Positions 1 to 4,802 of a stretch of 6,059 nucleotides of DNA are shown one piece after another. The notes beneath the pieces were generated by a model. The model saw nothing but the letters and a program-made list of their open reading frames with translations. It searched no databases and was not told where the DNA came from. The stretch's first letter is position 1. Each line of letters begins with the position of its first letter. This DNA comes from Streptococcus mitis (lineage in GTDB: Bacteria; Bacillota; Bacilli; Lactobacillales; Streptococcaceae). The stretch is taken from positions 1 to 6,059 of the forward strand of contig JAGZLW010000075.1 of NCBI GenBank assembly GCA_018364455.1, in the 5' to 3' direction. The position numbers and the translations under genes are program-made.

Positions 1-99
1 CTTGGTAGCTAAGAAAATCTTTAGCAATCCAGAAATCACTTGTCAATTTATTCGCGATATGTTGGATTTACCAGCCAAAAATGTAACCATTTTGGAGGG
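1..99. repeat. perfect 99-bp inverted repeat, left end
   Basis: Identical to the reverse complement of 5961-6059; the match breaks at position 100 (G against A). It lies inside the Rpn coding sequence at both ends, so it is not an obvious transposon terminus, and its exact end-to-end placement suggests an assembly boundary. Confidence 0.95.
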
Positions 100-826
100 G
101 AGCAATATTCATGTCTTGCCATCCCTGCCTTACTCGGCTCAGGATTTCTATACCAGTATAGATGTTTTGGCGGAGTTGGACAATGGCACCCAAGTTATCA
201 TTGAAATTCAGGTACATCATCAGAATTTTTTCATCAATCGCTTGTGGGCTTACTTATGCAGTCAGGTCAATCAAAATCTAGAAAAAATTCGCCAACGTGA
301 AGGTGATACACACCAGAGTTACAAACACATCGCACCAGTATACGCAATCGCAATTGTGGACAGCAATTATTTCCAAGATGATTTGGCTTTTCATAGCTTT
401 AGTATGCGTGAGGACACGACAGGTGAGGTCTTAACTATCACAAACAATGGACAAGAAAACCACCTAGTCAAGATGGCGTTCTTGGAATTAAAAAAATACA
501 GAGAAACCAGCAAAGATAGGATTCGCAAACCATGGTTGGAGTTTTTCGGGAATAAACCCTTTACCCAGAATCCCCAGCGAGCTATCAGTCAGGCAGATCA
601 ACTGCTAGACTACAAGAGCTGGTCCGAGGAGGATAGGAAAATGTTTAGTCAACTACGTATGCGCGAAGAACAAGCCTTGTTAGCACAGGACTATGCCTTG
701 GAAACAGCTAGGGCGGAAGGTGGTTTTGTTATGTTAGCAAATCTAGTCCGCCAAGGTCTTCTGACATCTGAGGTAGCTAGCCAGCAATTGGGCATGACAG
801 TCGCTGAGTTTGAGGCGTTGTTGTAA
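2..826 (+). CDS. Rpn-family recombination-promoting nuclease / putative transposase, left copy, 5' partial
   Basis: Cytoplasmic PD-(D/E)XK nuclease of the Rpn (PDDEXK_2, putative transposase) family. Family members cut DNA; E. coli Rpn proteins promote RecA-independent recombination, are toxic and act in phage defence. The N-terminal two thirds carry the core: D54 in SIDVLAELDNGT, then E68-I-Q70 (the E-x-Q form of the active site), followed by R80 and Y84 in the conserved helix. The C-terminal third (from about residue 158) holds LELKKYRETSKD, WLEFFGNKPFT, a helical MREEQALL segment, a short linker and an HTH-like tail (LTSEVASQQLGMTVAEFEALL). The first codon in the window is TTG, probably an internal Leu; relatives are some 15-30 residues longer at the N terminus, so the true start lies upstream. 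The C terminus stops at LL, lacking the KEYHK tail of the right copy. Nuclease residues are intact. Family assignment is confident; cellular role here is inferred. Confidence 0.9.
   Translation: MVAKKIFSNPEITCQFIRDMLDLPAKNVTILEGSNIHVLPSLPYSAQDFYTSIDVLAELDNGTQVIIEIQVHHQNFFINRLWAYLCSQVNQNLEKIRQREGDTHQSYKHIAPVYAIAIVDSNYFQDDLAFHSFSMREDTTGEVLTITNNGQENHLVKMAFLELKKYRETSKDRIRKPWLEFFGNKPFTQNPQRAISQADQLLDYKSWSEEDRKMFSQLRMREEQALLAQDYALETARAEGGFVMLANLVRQGLLTSEVASQQLGMTVAEFEALL
641..826 (+). CDS. possible internally translated Rpn C-terminal small protein (61 aa), nested in left nuclease gene
   Basis: An in-frame ATG (codon 214 of the visible nuclease reading frame, MFSQLRM) is preceded by AGGAGG at 627-632, giving 8 nt spacing, an ideal Shine-Dalgarno. 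Translation from here would give the helical and HTH-like C-terminal part without any catalytic residue. E. coli Rpn genes are known to make such a short product from an internal start, and it inhibits the long toxic form. The same signal with identical spacing occurs in all five module copies in this window. The AGGAGG lies in codons for Glu-Glu, so coding constraint alone could produce it. Expression is not shown. Confidence 0.4.
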   Translation: MFSQLRMREEQALLAQDYALETARAEGGFVMLANLVRQGLLTSEVASQQLGMTVAEFEALL

Positions 827-846
827 GACTAGCACTAATAGTCAAG

Positions 847-1251
847 ATGGCATTCTTGGAACTAAAAAAATACAGAGAAACCAGCAAAGATAAGGTTCGC
901 AAACCGTGGTTGGAGTTTTTCGGGAATAAGCCCTTTACCCAGCAACCCGAGCGAGCCATCAGCCAAGCAGACCAACTGCTAGACTACAAGAGCTGGTCCG
1001 AGGAGGACAGGAAGATGTTTAGCCAACTACGTATGCGAGAAGAACAAGCCTTATTAGCGCATGACTATGCCTTGGAACAAGCTGAGGAAAAGGGCTTAGA
1101 GCGTGGTCTTGAACGTGGTAAAGTTGAAGGAAGAGTTTTTGCTTTTCTAGATATGGTTCGCCAACATGTTTTAACTTCCGAATTTGCGAGTGAACAATTG
1201 GGCATGACCGTTGCTGAATTTGAGTCACTATTGAAAGAGCATCACAAATAA
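847..1251 (+). CDS. orphan C-terminal module of Rpn nuclease, first extra copy, left arm (134 codons, open)
   Basis: This duplicates the nuclease C-terminal third from Met158 onward (MAFLELKKYRETSKD...), with no nuclease core. The duplicated segment begins near 839, where the bases TAGTCAAGATGGC match those at 465 of the full gene, 374 bp upstream. The reading frame is intact and ends in LLKEHHK, the longer tail type. Its linker is the longest of all copies and contains a duplicated Gly-Leu-Glu-Arg unit (residues about 79-95), suggesting short-repeat slippage. No Shine-Dalgarno precedes the ATG at 847, so that start is doubtful; the ATG at 1015 has an excellent one. It may be a relic, a donor cassette for recombination into the upstream gene, or a spare small-protein gene. 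It lies 20 bp after the nuclease stop, in another frame. Confidence 0.6.
   Translation: MAFLELKKYRETSKDKVRKPWLEFFGNKPFTQQPERAISQADQLLDYKSWSEEDRKMFSQLRMREEQALLAHDYALEQAEEKGLERGLERGKVEGRVFAFLDMVRQHVLTSEFASEQLGMTVAEFESLLKEHHK
1015..1251 (+). CDS. possible stand-alone Rpn C-terminal small protein (78 aa), left module 2
   Basis: The ATG at 1015 is preceded by AGGAGG at 1001-1006 with 8 nt spacing, the same arrangement as inside the full-length gene. I consider this the best-supported start in the orphan module. The product would hold the MFSQLRMREEQALLAHDY helix, a long Gly/Glu/Arg/Lys linker and the HTH-like tail ending KEHHK. By analogy to E. coli Rpn small proteins it could bind and restrain a long form; this is inference. 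Confidence 0.4.
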   Translation: MFSQLRMREEQALLAHDYALEQAEEKGLERGLERGKVEGRVFAFLDMVRQHVLTSEFASEQLGMTVAEFESLLKEHHK

Positions 1252-1606
1252 GAATTAAAAAAATACAGAGAAACCAGCAAGGATAGTATTCGCAAGCCGT
1301 GGTTGGAGTTTTTCGGGAACAAACCCTTTACCCAAGAACCCGAGCGAGCCATCAGCCAGGCAGACCAACTGCTAGACTACAAGAACTGGTCTGAGGAGGA
1401 CAGGAAGATGTTTAGTCAACTACGTATGCGAGAAGAACAAGCCTTGTTGGCACAGGACTATGCCTTGGAAACTGCTAGGGCCAGAGGGTATCGAAGAGGG
1501 ATTAAAAGTAGGTTTAGTAAATCTCGTTCGACAAGGTCTTCTGACTTCCGAGATAGCAAGCCAGCAATTGGGTATGACCGTTGCTGAGTTTGAGGCTTTA
1601 CTGTGA
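1252..1606 (+). pseudogene. second extra Rpn C-terminal module, left arm, +1 frameshift
   Basis: This copy begins with codon GAA directly after the TAA stop of the preceding module and in the same frame, giving ELKKYRETSKDSIRKPWLEFFGNK. It lacks the Met found at the start of the preceding module. At about 1489-1493 (GCTAGGGCCAGAGGG, against GCTAGGGCGGAGGG in the right full-length gene) one extra base shifts the frame, so the product runs into unrelated residues and stops near 1587. Restoring the frame recovers GIEEGLKVGLVNLVRQGLLTSEIASQQLGMTVAEFEALL and a TGA at 1604-1606. The length of 355 bp, which is 3n+1, fits one inserted base. The internal AGGAGG (1394-1399) and ATG (1408) are still present. 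Best read as a broken module. Confidence 0.75.
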
Positions 1607-1649
1607 GTTCGATCTTTCATCTAATCTAATAGTAGGAAGTTGATGAAAG

Positions 1650-1680
1650 GGCAAGTGTTATCAAAATACTTGCCGTTTTT
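1650..1680 (+). terminator. intrinsic terminator closing the left Rpn array
   Basis: GGCAAGTGTT (1650-1659) pairs with AATACTTGCC (1665-1674), allowing one G-T pair and a 5-nt loop, and is followed by a short T run at 1676-1680. A second hairpin lies just upstream: CTTTCATC at 1614-1621 with GATGAAAG at 1642-1649. Together they should stop transcription from the Rpn modules before the surface-protein genes. Confidence 0.75.
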
Positions 1681-1682
1681 AC

Positions 1683-1711
1683 TTGACTTTTACAAGGGTT
1701 TGTAAGATAAT
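1683..1711 (+). promoter_or_regulatory. candidate upstream promoter with a dyad in its spacer
   Basis: TTGACT (1683-1688), 17 bp, GATAAT (1706-1711) is a good match to a sigma-A promoter directly after the terminator. The spacer holds the inverted repeat TTACAA-GGGT-TTGTAA (1690-1705), positioned where a repressor would block polymerase. No convincing short gene follows it, so it would give either a leader of about 270 nt for the first surface-protein gene or a small RNA. Sequence only. Confidence 0.45.
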
Positions 1712-1898
1712 ACCAAGGAAGTAAGTTCTGTCTAACTATCTATATAGTTTAGATATAAAAGATATCATCTGAGGGATGAGTATTTGTGAAATGTCAACTT
1801 GGAGGCTAGAGTATTTCAGGGGGAATTTTTCGCGAGTTAGTTTTCTTCTCCTTTTTTCGAAGAAATAGGTAAAAAGTTTAAAAAACATAAGAAAACTC
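1712..1898. other. non-coding leader region upstream of first surface-protein gene
   Basis: No credible gene is seen. It contains a hairpin at 1731-1753 (TCTAACTAT paired with ATAG(T)TTAGA, one bulged base), a second weak stem (TTTCTTC 1842-1848 with GAAGAAA 1859-1865), and an A-rich stretch at 1870-1897 that may act as an UP element for the promoter at 1899. Confidence 0.4.
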
Positions 1899-1927
1899 TT
1901 GACAAATCCTGCAAATATTTATATACT
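1899..1927 (+). promoter_or_regulatory. main promoter of the first choline-binding protein gene
   Basis: TTGACA (1899-1904), 17 bp spacer, TATACT (1922-1927): consensus -35 and near-consensus -10 at optimal spacing, with A/T tracts upstream. Transcription should start near 1934, about 54 nt before the start codon. This predicts strong expression, in line with the optimal-looking codon use of the gene. Confidence 0.8.
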
Positions 1928-1935
1928 GTATGGTA

Positions 1936-1950
1936 GTAAGATAGTCTTAC
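1936..1950. promoter_or_regulatory. perfect dyad GTAAGA-TAG-TCTTAC near the transcription start
   Basis: A 6-bp perfect inverted repeat with a 3-nt centre lies 8-22 bp downstream of the -10 box. It could be an operator or a small hairpin stabilising the 5' end of the mRNA. I do not recognise it as the site of a named regulator. Confidence 0.35.
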
Positions 1951-1972
1951 GAAAAATAATATAATGAAAAAT

Positions 1973-1980
1973 AAAGGAGA
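1973..1980 (+). promoter_or_regulatory. ribosome binding site deciding the start at 1988
   Basis: AAAGGAGA sits 7 nt before the ATG at 1988. A further in-frame ATG at 1964 would add eight residues (MKNKGDKT) in front of a normal signal peptide, but it lacks a Shine-Dalgarno and would place this site inside the gene, so 1988 is preferred. Confidence 0.85.
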
Positions 1981-1987
1981 TAAAACG

Positions 1988-2974
1988 ATGAAAAAAGTTT
2001 TATTGACAAGCGCAGTCGCTCTTGCAGCATTTGGTGCTGTACAAGCTGTTTCAGCTGAAAACCTAGTTCTTAAACCTGGTATGGTAGACCCAAAAACAGG
2101 TAAAGTGGTTACTGTAGCAGGTACAGCAGGTACTGTTAGTGATGCATACAATGATGCATTCGTAAATGGTAAATTGGATGTAAACAATCTTCCAGCATAT
2201 TCACGTTTTGGTGCTTTTGATATTAAAAAAGCATCAATTACTCCAGCTTCTGAAGCTAAAAAACAAGGTGAACACTATGTTCGTGTAAATGTTGTAGATG
2301 GTAAAGGAAACCCATTATCAGGTGTTGAAATTGATTTTGCAGTTTCTACTTCTGAAGGTGTTCAGTATGTACCAGCTGTTACAGGAAAAGACGGATCAGC
2401 TATCATTACAAAAAAAGCTGAAGTAAAAGTTGATGCAGCTGGAACTAAAGCAGTTGTTGAACTCCCAGTAAGTTTCCCTGAAGGAACAGTTGTGAAATAT
2501 CGTCTAGTGAAATCTCTTGCTACAGATGGTAAAGATGTAGCATTTGTAGGTGAATTCAAAGTCTCTGGAGATTTGTATACTAATGCAAATATCGTTGTTG
2601 CTACTCGTACAGATGTAACATTCCAAGGACAATCTGCTGCTGGTCAATCAACTGAAACACCTGCTAAAAAAGCAGAATGGATTCAATCAGGTTCTCGCTG
2701 GTGGTACAAACACGCTGATGGTTCTTACACAACTAACGGTTGGGAAAAAATCAACGGAACTTGGTACTACTTCGACCAAGCTGGTTGGATGGCAACTGGT
2801 TGGGTTAAAGACAACGGAACTTGGTACTACCTTGAAAACTCAGGTGCTATGAAAGCTAGCCAATGGTTTGAAGTTGGTGGTAAATGGTACTACGTAAACG
2901 GTTCAGGTGCCCTTGCAGTTAACACTACTGTAGATGGTTACACTGTAAACGGAAACGGTGAATGGGTTAAATAA
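1988..2974 (+). CDS. secreted choline-binding surface protein with N-terminal beta-rich domain (328 aa)
   Basis: Cell-surface protein held non-covalently on choline of teichoic and lipoteichoic acids. Residues 1-23 form a signal peptide (KK, hydrophobic core, cleavage after VSA). Residues 24-95 are unrecognised (LKPGMVDPKTGKVVTVAGTAGTV...). Residues about 95-213 look like an Ig-like or transthyretin-like beta sandwich: HYVRVNVVDGKGNPLSGVEIDF, a GKDGSAIITKK turn and a EGTVVKYRLV strand, as in surface-protein stalks. A short linker (about 214-230) leads to about four choline-binding repeats starting at W231, W252, W272 and W293, with the family tail GALAVNTTVDGYTVNGNGEWVK. There is no cysteine, LPXTG motif or recognisable enzymatic domain. 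Few repeats for the family, so choline binding may be modest. A role as adhesin or host-factor binder is possible but unsupported. I do not assign a Cbp letter. Confidence 0.88.
   Translation: MKKVLLTSAVALAAFGAVQAVSAENLVLKPGMVDPKTGKVVTVAGTAGTVSDAYNDAFVNGKLDVNNLPAYSRFGAFDIKKASITPASEAKKQGEHYVRVNVVDGKGNPLSGVEIDFAVSTSEGVQYVPAVTGKDGSAIITKKAEVKVDAAGTKAVVELPVSFPEGTVVKYRLVKSLATDGKDVAFVGEFKVSGDLYTNANIVVATRTDVTFQGQSAAGQSTETPAKKAEWIQSGSRWWYKHADGSYTTNGWEKINGTWYYFDQAGWMATGWVKDNGTWYYLENSGAMKASQWFEVGGKWYYVNGSGALAVNTTVDGYTVNGNGEWVK
2678..2923 (+). repeat. choline-binding repeats of first surface protein (about four units)
   Basis: Units of 20-21 codons, each with an initial W or QW, an N-G-T-W-Y-Y type core and a closing SGAM-like turn. 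The first unit (SRWWYKHADGSYTTNG) is divergent. The cores are spelled AAC GGA ACT TGG TAC TAC, unlike the AT-ending codons of the second gene. Confidence 0.85.
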
Positions 2975-2990
2975 TTAATTATTTAATATC

Positions 2991-3017
2991 GCAGGAGATG
3001 AATCTCCTGCTTTTTTT
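2991..3017 (+). terminator. strong intrinsic terminator of first surface-protein gene
   Basis: GCAGGAGA (2991-2998), TGAA tetraloop, TCTCCTGC (3003-3010), then seven T. The 8-bp stem is perfect, 16 nt after the stop codon. It separates the two surface genes into independent transcription units. Confidence 0.93.
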
Positions 3018-3020
3018 GTT

Positions 3021-3046
3021 GGCTCTTTGTCAACTGTAGTATACTG
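3021..3046. mobile_element. possible relic of an ISL3-family (IS1167-like) terminal repeat
   Basis: GGCTCTTTGTCAACTGTAGT (3021-3040) resembles the inverted-repeat ends of ISL3-family elements such as pneumococcal IS1167, which begin with GGCTCTTTGTCAA-like sequence. No transposase or partner repeat is visible nearby, so this would be a scar or solo end. The match is from memory and not searched. Confidence 0.3.
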
Positions 3047-3133
3047 AGTTTTGGAAATAAAATAATAAATTAAATACTCTGAATATTTCTATTTTTTTAC
3101 TTTTAAATTTTTCTACACTTTTTATGTTTTTTA

Positions 3134-3162
3134 TTGCACTAATTATAGAAAAGGGATATAAT
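3134..3162 (+). promoter_or_regulatory. promoter of the second choline-binding protein gene
   Basis: TTGCAC (3134-3139), 17 bp, TATAAT (3157-3162), with T-rich tracts upstream. The start site is expected near 3169, leaving a short leader of about 30 nt. Confidence 0.75.
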
Positions 3163-3184
3163 GAAATAAATTTAATAGGTTAAC

Positions 3185-3192
3185 AAAGGAGG
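3185..3192 (+). promoter_or_regulatory. ribosome binding site of second surface-protein gene
   Basis: AAAGGAGG lies 7 nt before the ATG at 3200, a near-perfect Shine-Dalgarno that fixes the start. Confidence 0.88.
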
Positions 3193-3199
3193 TTTTCTT

Positions 3200-4585
3200 A
3201 TGAAGAAAACACTTACAGGTATCTTGCTAGCAACTTCAGTGCTAGCTATAGCTACAGTTCAGCCAGTAAGTGCTGAAAGTACGGAAACTGGTACATCGTC
3301 TACAGGTGCTCAATCGACTTCATCATTTAAGGAAATTCATTTTGTGACATTCCAAAATGGTAGACCAGTTGATATCAAAGCAGCGGTTACAGGGGCAGCA
3401 ACATCTGATACAAGTCATCCAGCTATTGATAACTATATGTATACTACTAGCAGAGTAGAAGATGGTATTCTTTACCATATGTATGCACCTACTAGTACCT
3501 CAGGTAATACTAGCAATACCTCTCAAACAAACCCATATCGTAGAGATAATAACCAAACTAATGGAAGTAATGCCAATCAAAATAATGGTAGTGCTAATAA
3601 TGGAGGAAGTAGCAACCAGACTAATGGAAATGTAGCTAATAACGGAGCTAATACCAATCAGAACAATAGTGCTACTACTAACAATAGCACAAGTAGCGGT
3701 CAGTTTAAAGCAGAGGGTGGTAAAGTCTACTATATCAAGGATGGTAAAAAAGTTACTGGATGGCAAAAGATTGATGGTAAGACTTACTACTTTGAAACTG
3801 ATGGAGTAATGAAAAAAGGTCTACTAATCTTAGGGGATAAACAATACTATCTGAATGAAAAAGATGGCTTCAAACAGTTGGGATTGGTAAAAGTTGCTGA
3901 CAAGACTTATTATTTCGTTGAAAATGGTGAGAAGAAAACTGGATTTATCAAAATAGATGAAAAAACTTACTATCTAAAAGATGGTGTTCTGACACCCAAT
4001 ATTGCTGTAATTGATGGTAAAAAATTCTTTATTGATAATGAGGGAAATCGCTCTGTTGGATGGAAGAAAATTGACGGTGACTGGTATTATTTCTCTAAAG
4101 AAGATGGAATGAAGACAGGTTGGCTGAAAGATGGTTCATGGTATTACTTGGATGAAACTGGTGTGATGAGAACTGGTTGGAAACAAGTTGATGGCAATTG
4201 GTATTATTTAAACGATTTAGGTGCCATGCAAACTGGTTGGAAACTTATAAATGGTAGTTGGTACCATCTCGACAGTTTAGGTAAAATGAGTACTAGATGG
4301 ATAAAAGAAAATGGTACATGGTATTATCTAGATGGCTCAGGTGCTATGCAGACAGGTTGGAAACTTGTAGATGGTAAGTGGTATTATCTTAATGATTCAG
4401 GTGCTATGAAAACTGGCTGGTTGAAACAAGGTGGTACATGGTATTATCTAGATGGTTCAGGCGCTATGAAGACAGGCTGGTTCAAAGTAGATGGTAAGTG
4501 GTACTATGCTTATAGCTCAGGTGCCCTGGCTGTCAGCACTACAATCAATGGTTACACAGTAAACGCCAACGGTGAGTGGGTGTAG
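3200..4585 (+). CDS. secreted choline-binding protein with Asn-rich linker and about 14 repeats (461 aa)
   Basis: Surface protein with signal peptide at residues 1-25 (cleavage after PVSA). Residues 26-98 form a small unrecognised domain, after a Ser/Thr-rich start: FKEIHFVTFQNGRPVDIKAA... to VEDGILYHMYAP. Residues about 99-167 are a low-complexity Asn/Gln/Ser/Thr/Gly linker with recurring NQTNG and NQNN. Residues about 168-287 are six degenerate repeats with a K-T-Y-Y core in place of W-Y-Y (such as KIDGKTYYFETDGVMKKG); these probably bind choline poorly or not at all. Residues 288-446 are eight canonical repeats, starting at W288, W308, W327, W347, W367, W387, W407 and W427, then the tail TTINGYTVNANGEWV. 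No enzymatic domain is recognisable, so an autolysin role is not supported. The plan of modified repeats before canonical ones recalls CbpF/CbpC-type pneumococcal proteins, but the N terminus differs, so I give no symbol. Own promoter and ribosome site. Confidence 0.88.
   Translation: MKKTLTGILLATSVLAIATVQPVSAESTETGTSSTGAQSTSSFKEIHFVTFQNGRPVDIKAAVTGAATSDTSHPAIDNYMYTTSRVEDGILYHMYAPTSTSGNTSNTSQTNPYRRDNNQTNGSNANQNNGSANNGGSSNQTNGNVANNGANTNQNNSATTNNSTSSGQFKAEGGKVYYIKDGKKVTGWQKIDGKTYYFETDGVMKKGLLILGDKQYYLNEKDGFKQLGLVKVADKTYYFVENGEKKTGFIKIDEKTYYLKDGVLTPNIAVIDGKKFFIDNEGNRSVGWKKIDGDWYYFSKEDGMKTGWLKDGSWYYLDETGVMRTGWKQVDGNWYYLNDLGAMQTGWKLINGSWYHLDSLGKMSTRWIKENGTWYYLDGSGAMQTGWKLVDGKWYYLNDSGAMKTGWLKQGGTWYYLDGSGAMKTGWFKVDGKWYYAYSSGALAVSTTINGYTVNANGEWV
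3497..3700 (+). repeat. Asn/Gln-rich low-complexity linker
   Basis: About 68 codons dominated by AAT/AAC, CAA/CAG, AGT and GGA. Two imperfect copies of a NQTNG...NQNN unit can be traced (about residues 118-138 and 139-160). Such linkers are prone to length change by recombination and probably act as a flexible spacer lifting the N-terminal domain off the wall-bound repeats. Confidence 0.7.
4061..4540 (+). repeat. canonical choline-binding repeats of second surface protein (eight units, 57-60 bp)
   Basis: Each unit is 19-20 codons, W-x-x-x-D/N-G-x-W-Y-Y-L-x-x-x-G-x-M-x-T-G. Positions 4313-4380 and 4433-4500 are near-identical at 120-bp spacing (two units), which points to recent unit duplication or conversion. 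One unit departs from the pattern with WYHLDSLGKMSTR (about residues 354-366). Confidence 0.85.
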
Positions 4586-4729
4586 TTTGAATTTGTTTAT
4601 GTCACTAGGAGATTTTTAGCTTAGTTTTTTATAGCAGATACTTGCTAAGATAATACTGCAGTTAAATAATTAGTATCTCTAGGTGTTCTTCCATTTGTGA
4701 AATGTAAAATTTAATTAGTTAAAAATATG

Positions 4730-4758
4730 AAAGAGAGGGACACTTTGCCTTCTTTTTT
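4730..4758 (+). terminator. probable terminator of second surface-protein gene
   Basis: AAAGAGAGGG (4730-4739) can pair with CCTTCTTTTT (4748-4757) using two G-T pairs around an 8-nt loop, ending in a six-T run (4753-4758). It is 145 nt after the stop codon. The stretch from 4586 to 4729 is AT-rich with no gene; it has only a weak long-loop dyad, AGATACT (4636-4642) with AGTATCT (4672-4678). Confidence 0.5.
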
Positions 4759-4802
4759 GTCGTATAGAATTCTGTGAGTGCTTTGTTGGATAGTAGAAAA
4801 TA

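Noticed and set aside
1782..1794. 13-mer ATTTGTGAAATGT repeated at 4693-4705
   Set aside because: The similarity does not extend into the flanks, and an AT-rich 13-mer twice in 6 kb is weak evidence for a named repeat family such as BOX or RUP.
1876..1890. CiaR-like TTTAAG direct repeat upstream of the first surface gene
   Set aside because: The second half-site does not match (ATAAGA) at the required spacing; better explained as an A-rich UP element.
1960..1965. TATAAT hexamer as an additional -10 box
   Set aside because: No -35-like sequence at suitable spacing (TAAGAT at 17 bp) and it overlaps the leader close to the ribosome site.
1964..1987. Upstream in-frame ATG at 1964 as start of the first surface gene
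   Set aside because: It has no Shine-Dalgarno, adds a charged MKNKGDKT before a normal signal peptide, and would put the AAAGGAGA site inside the gene.
3500..3766. Open minus-strand frame opposite the Asn-rich linker
   Set aside because: It is a shadow of the low-complexity coding sequence, with Ile/Ser/Thr-rich nonsense and no ribosome site.
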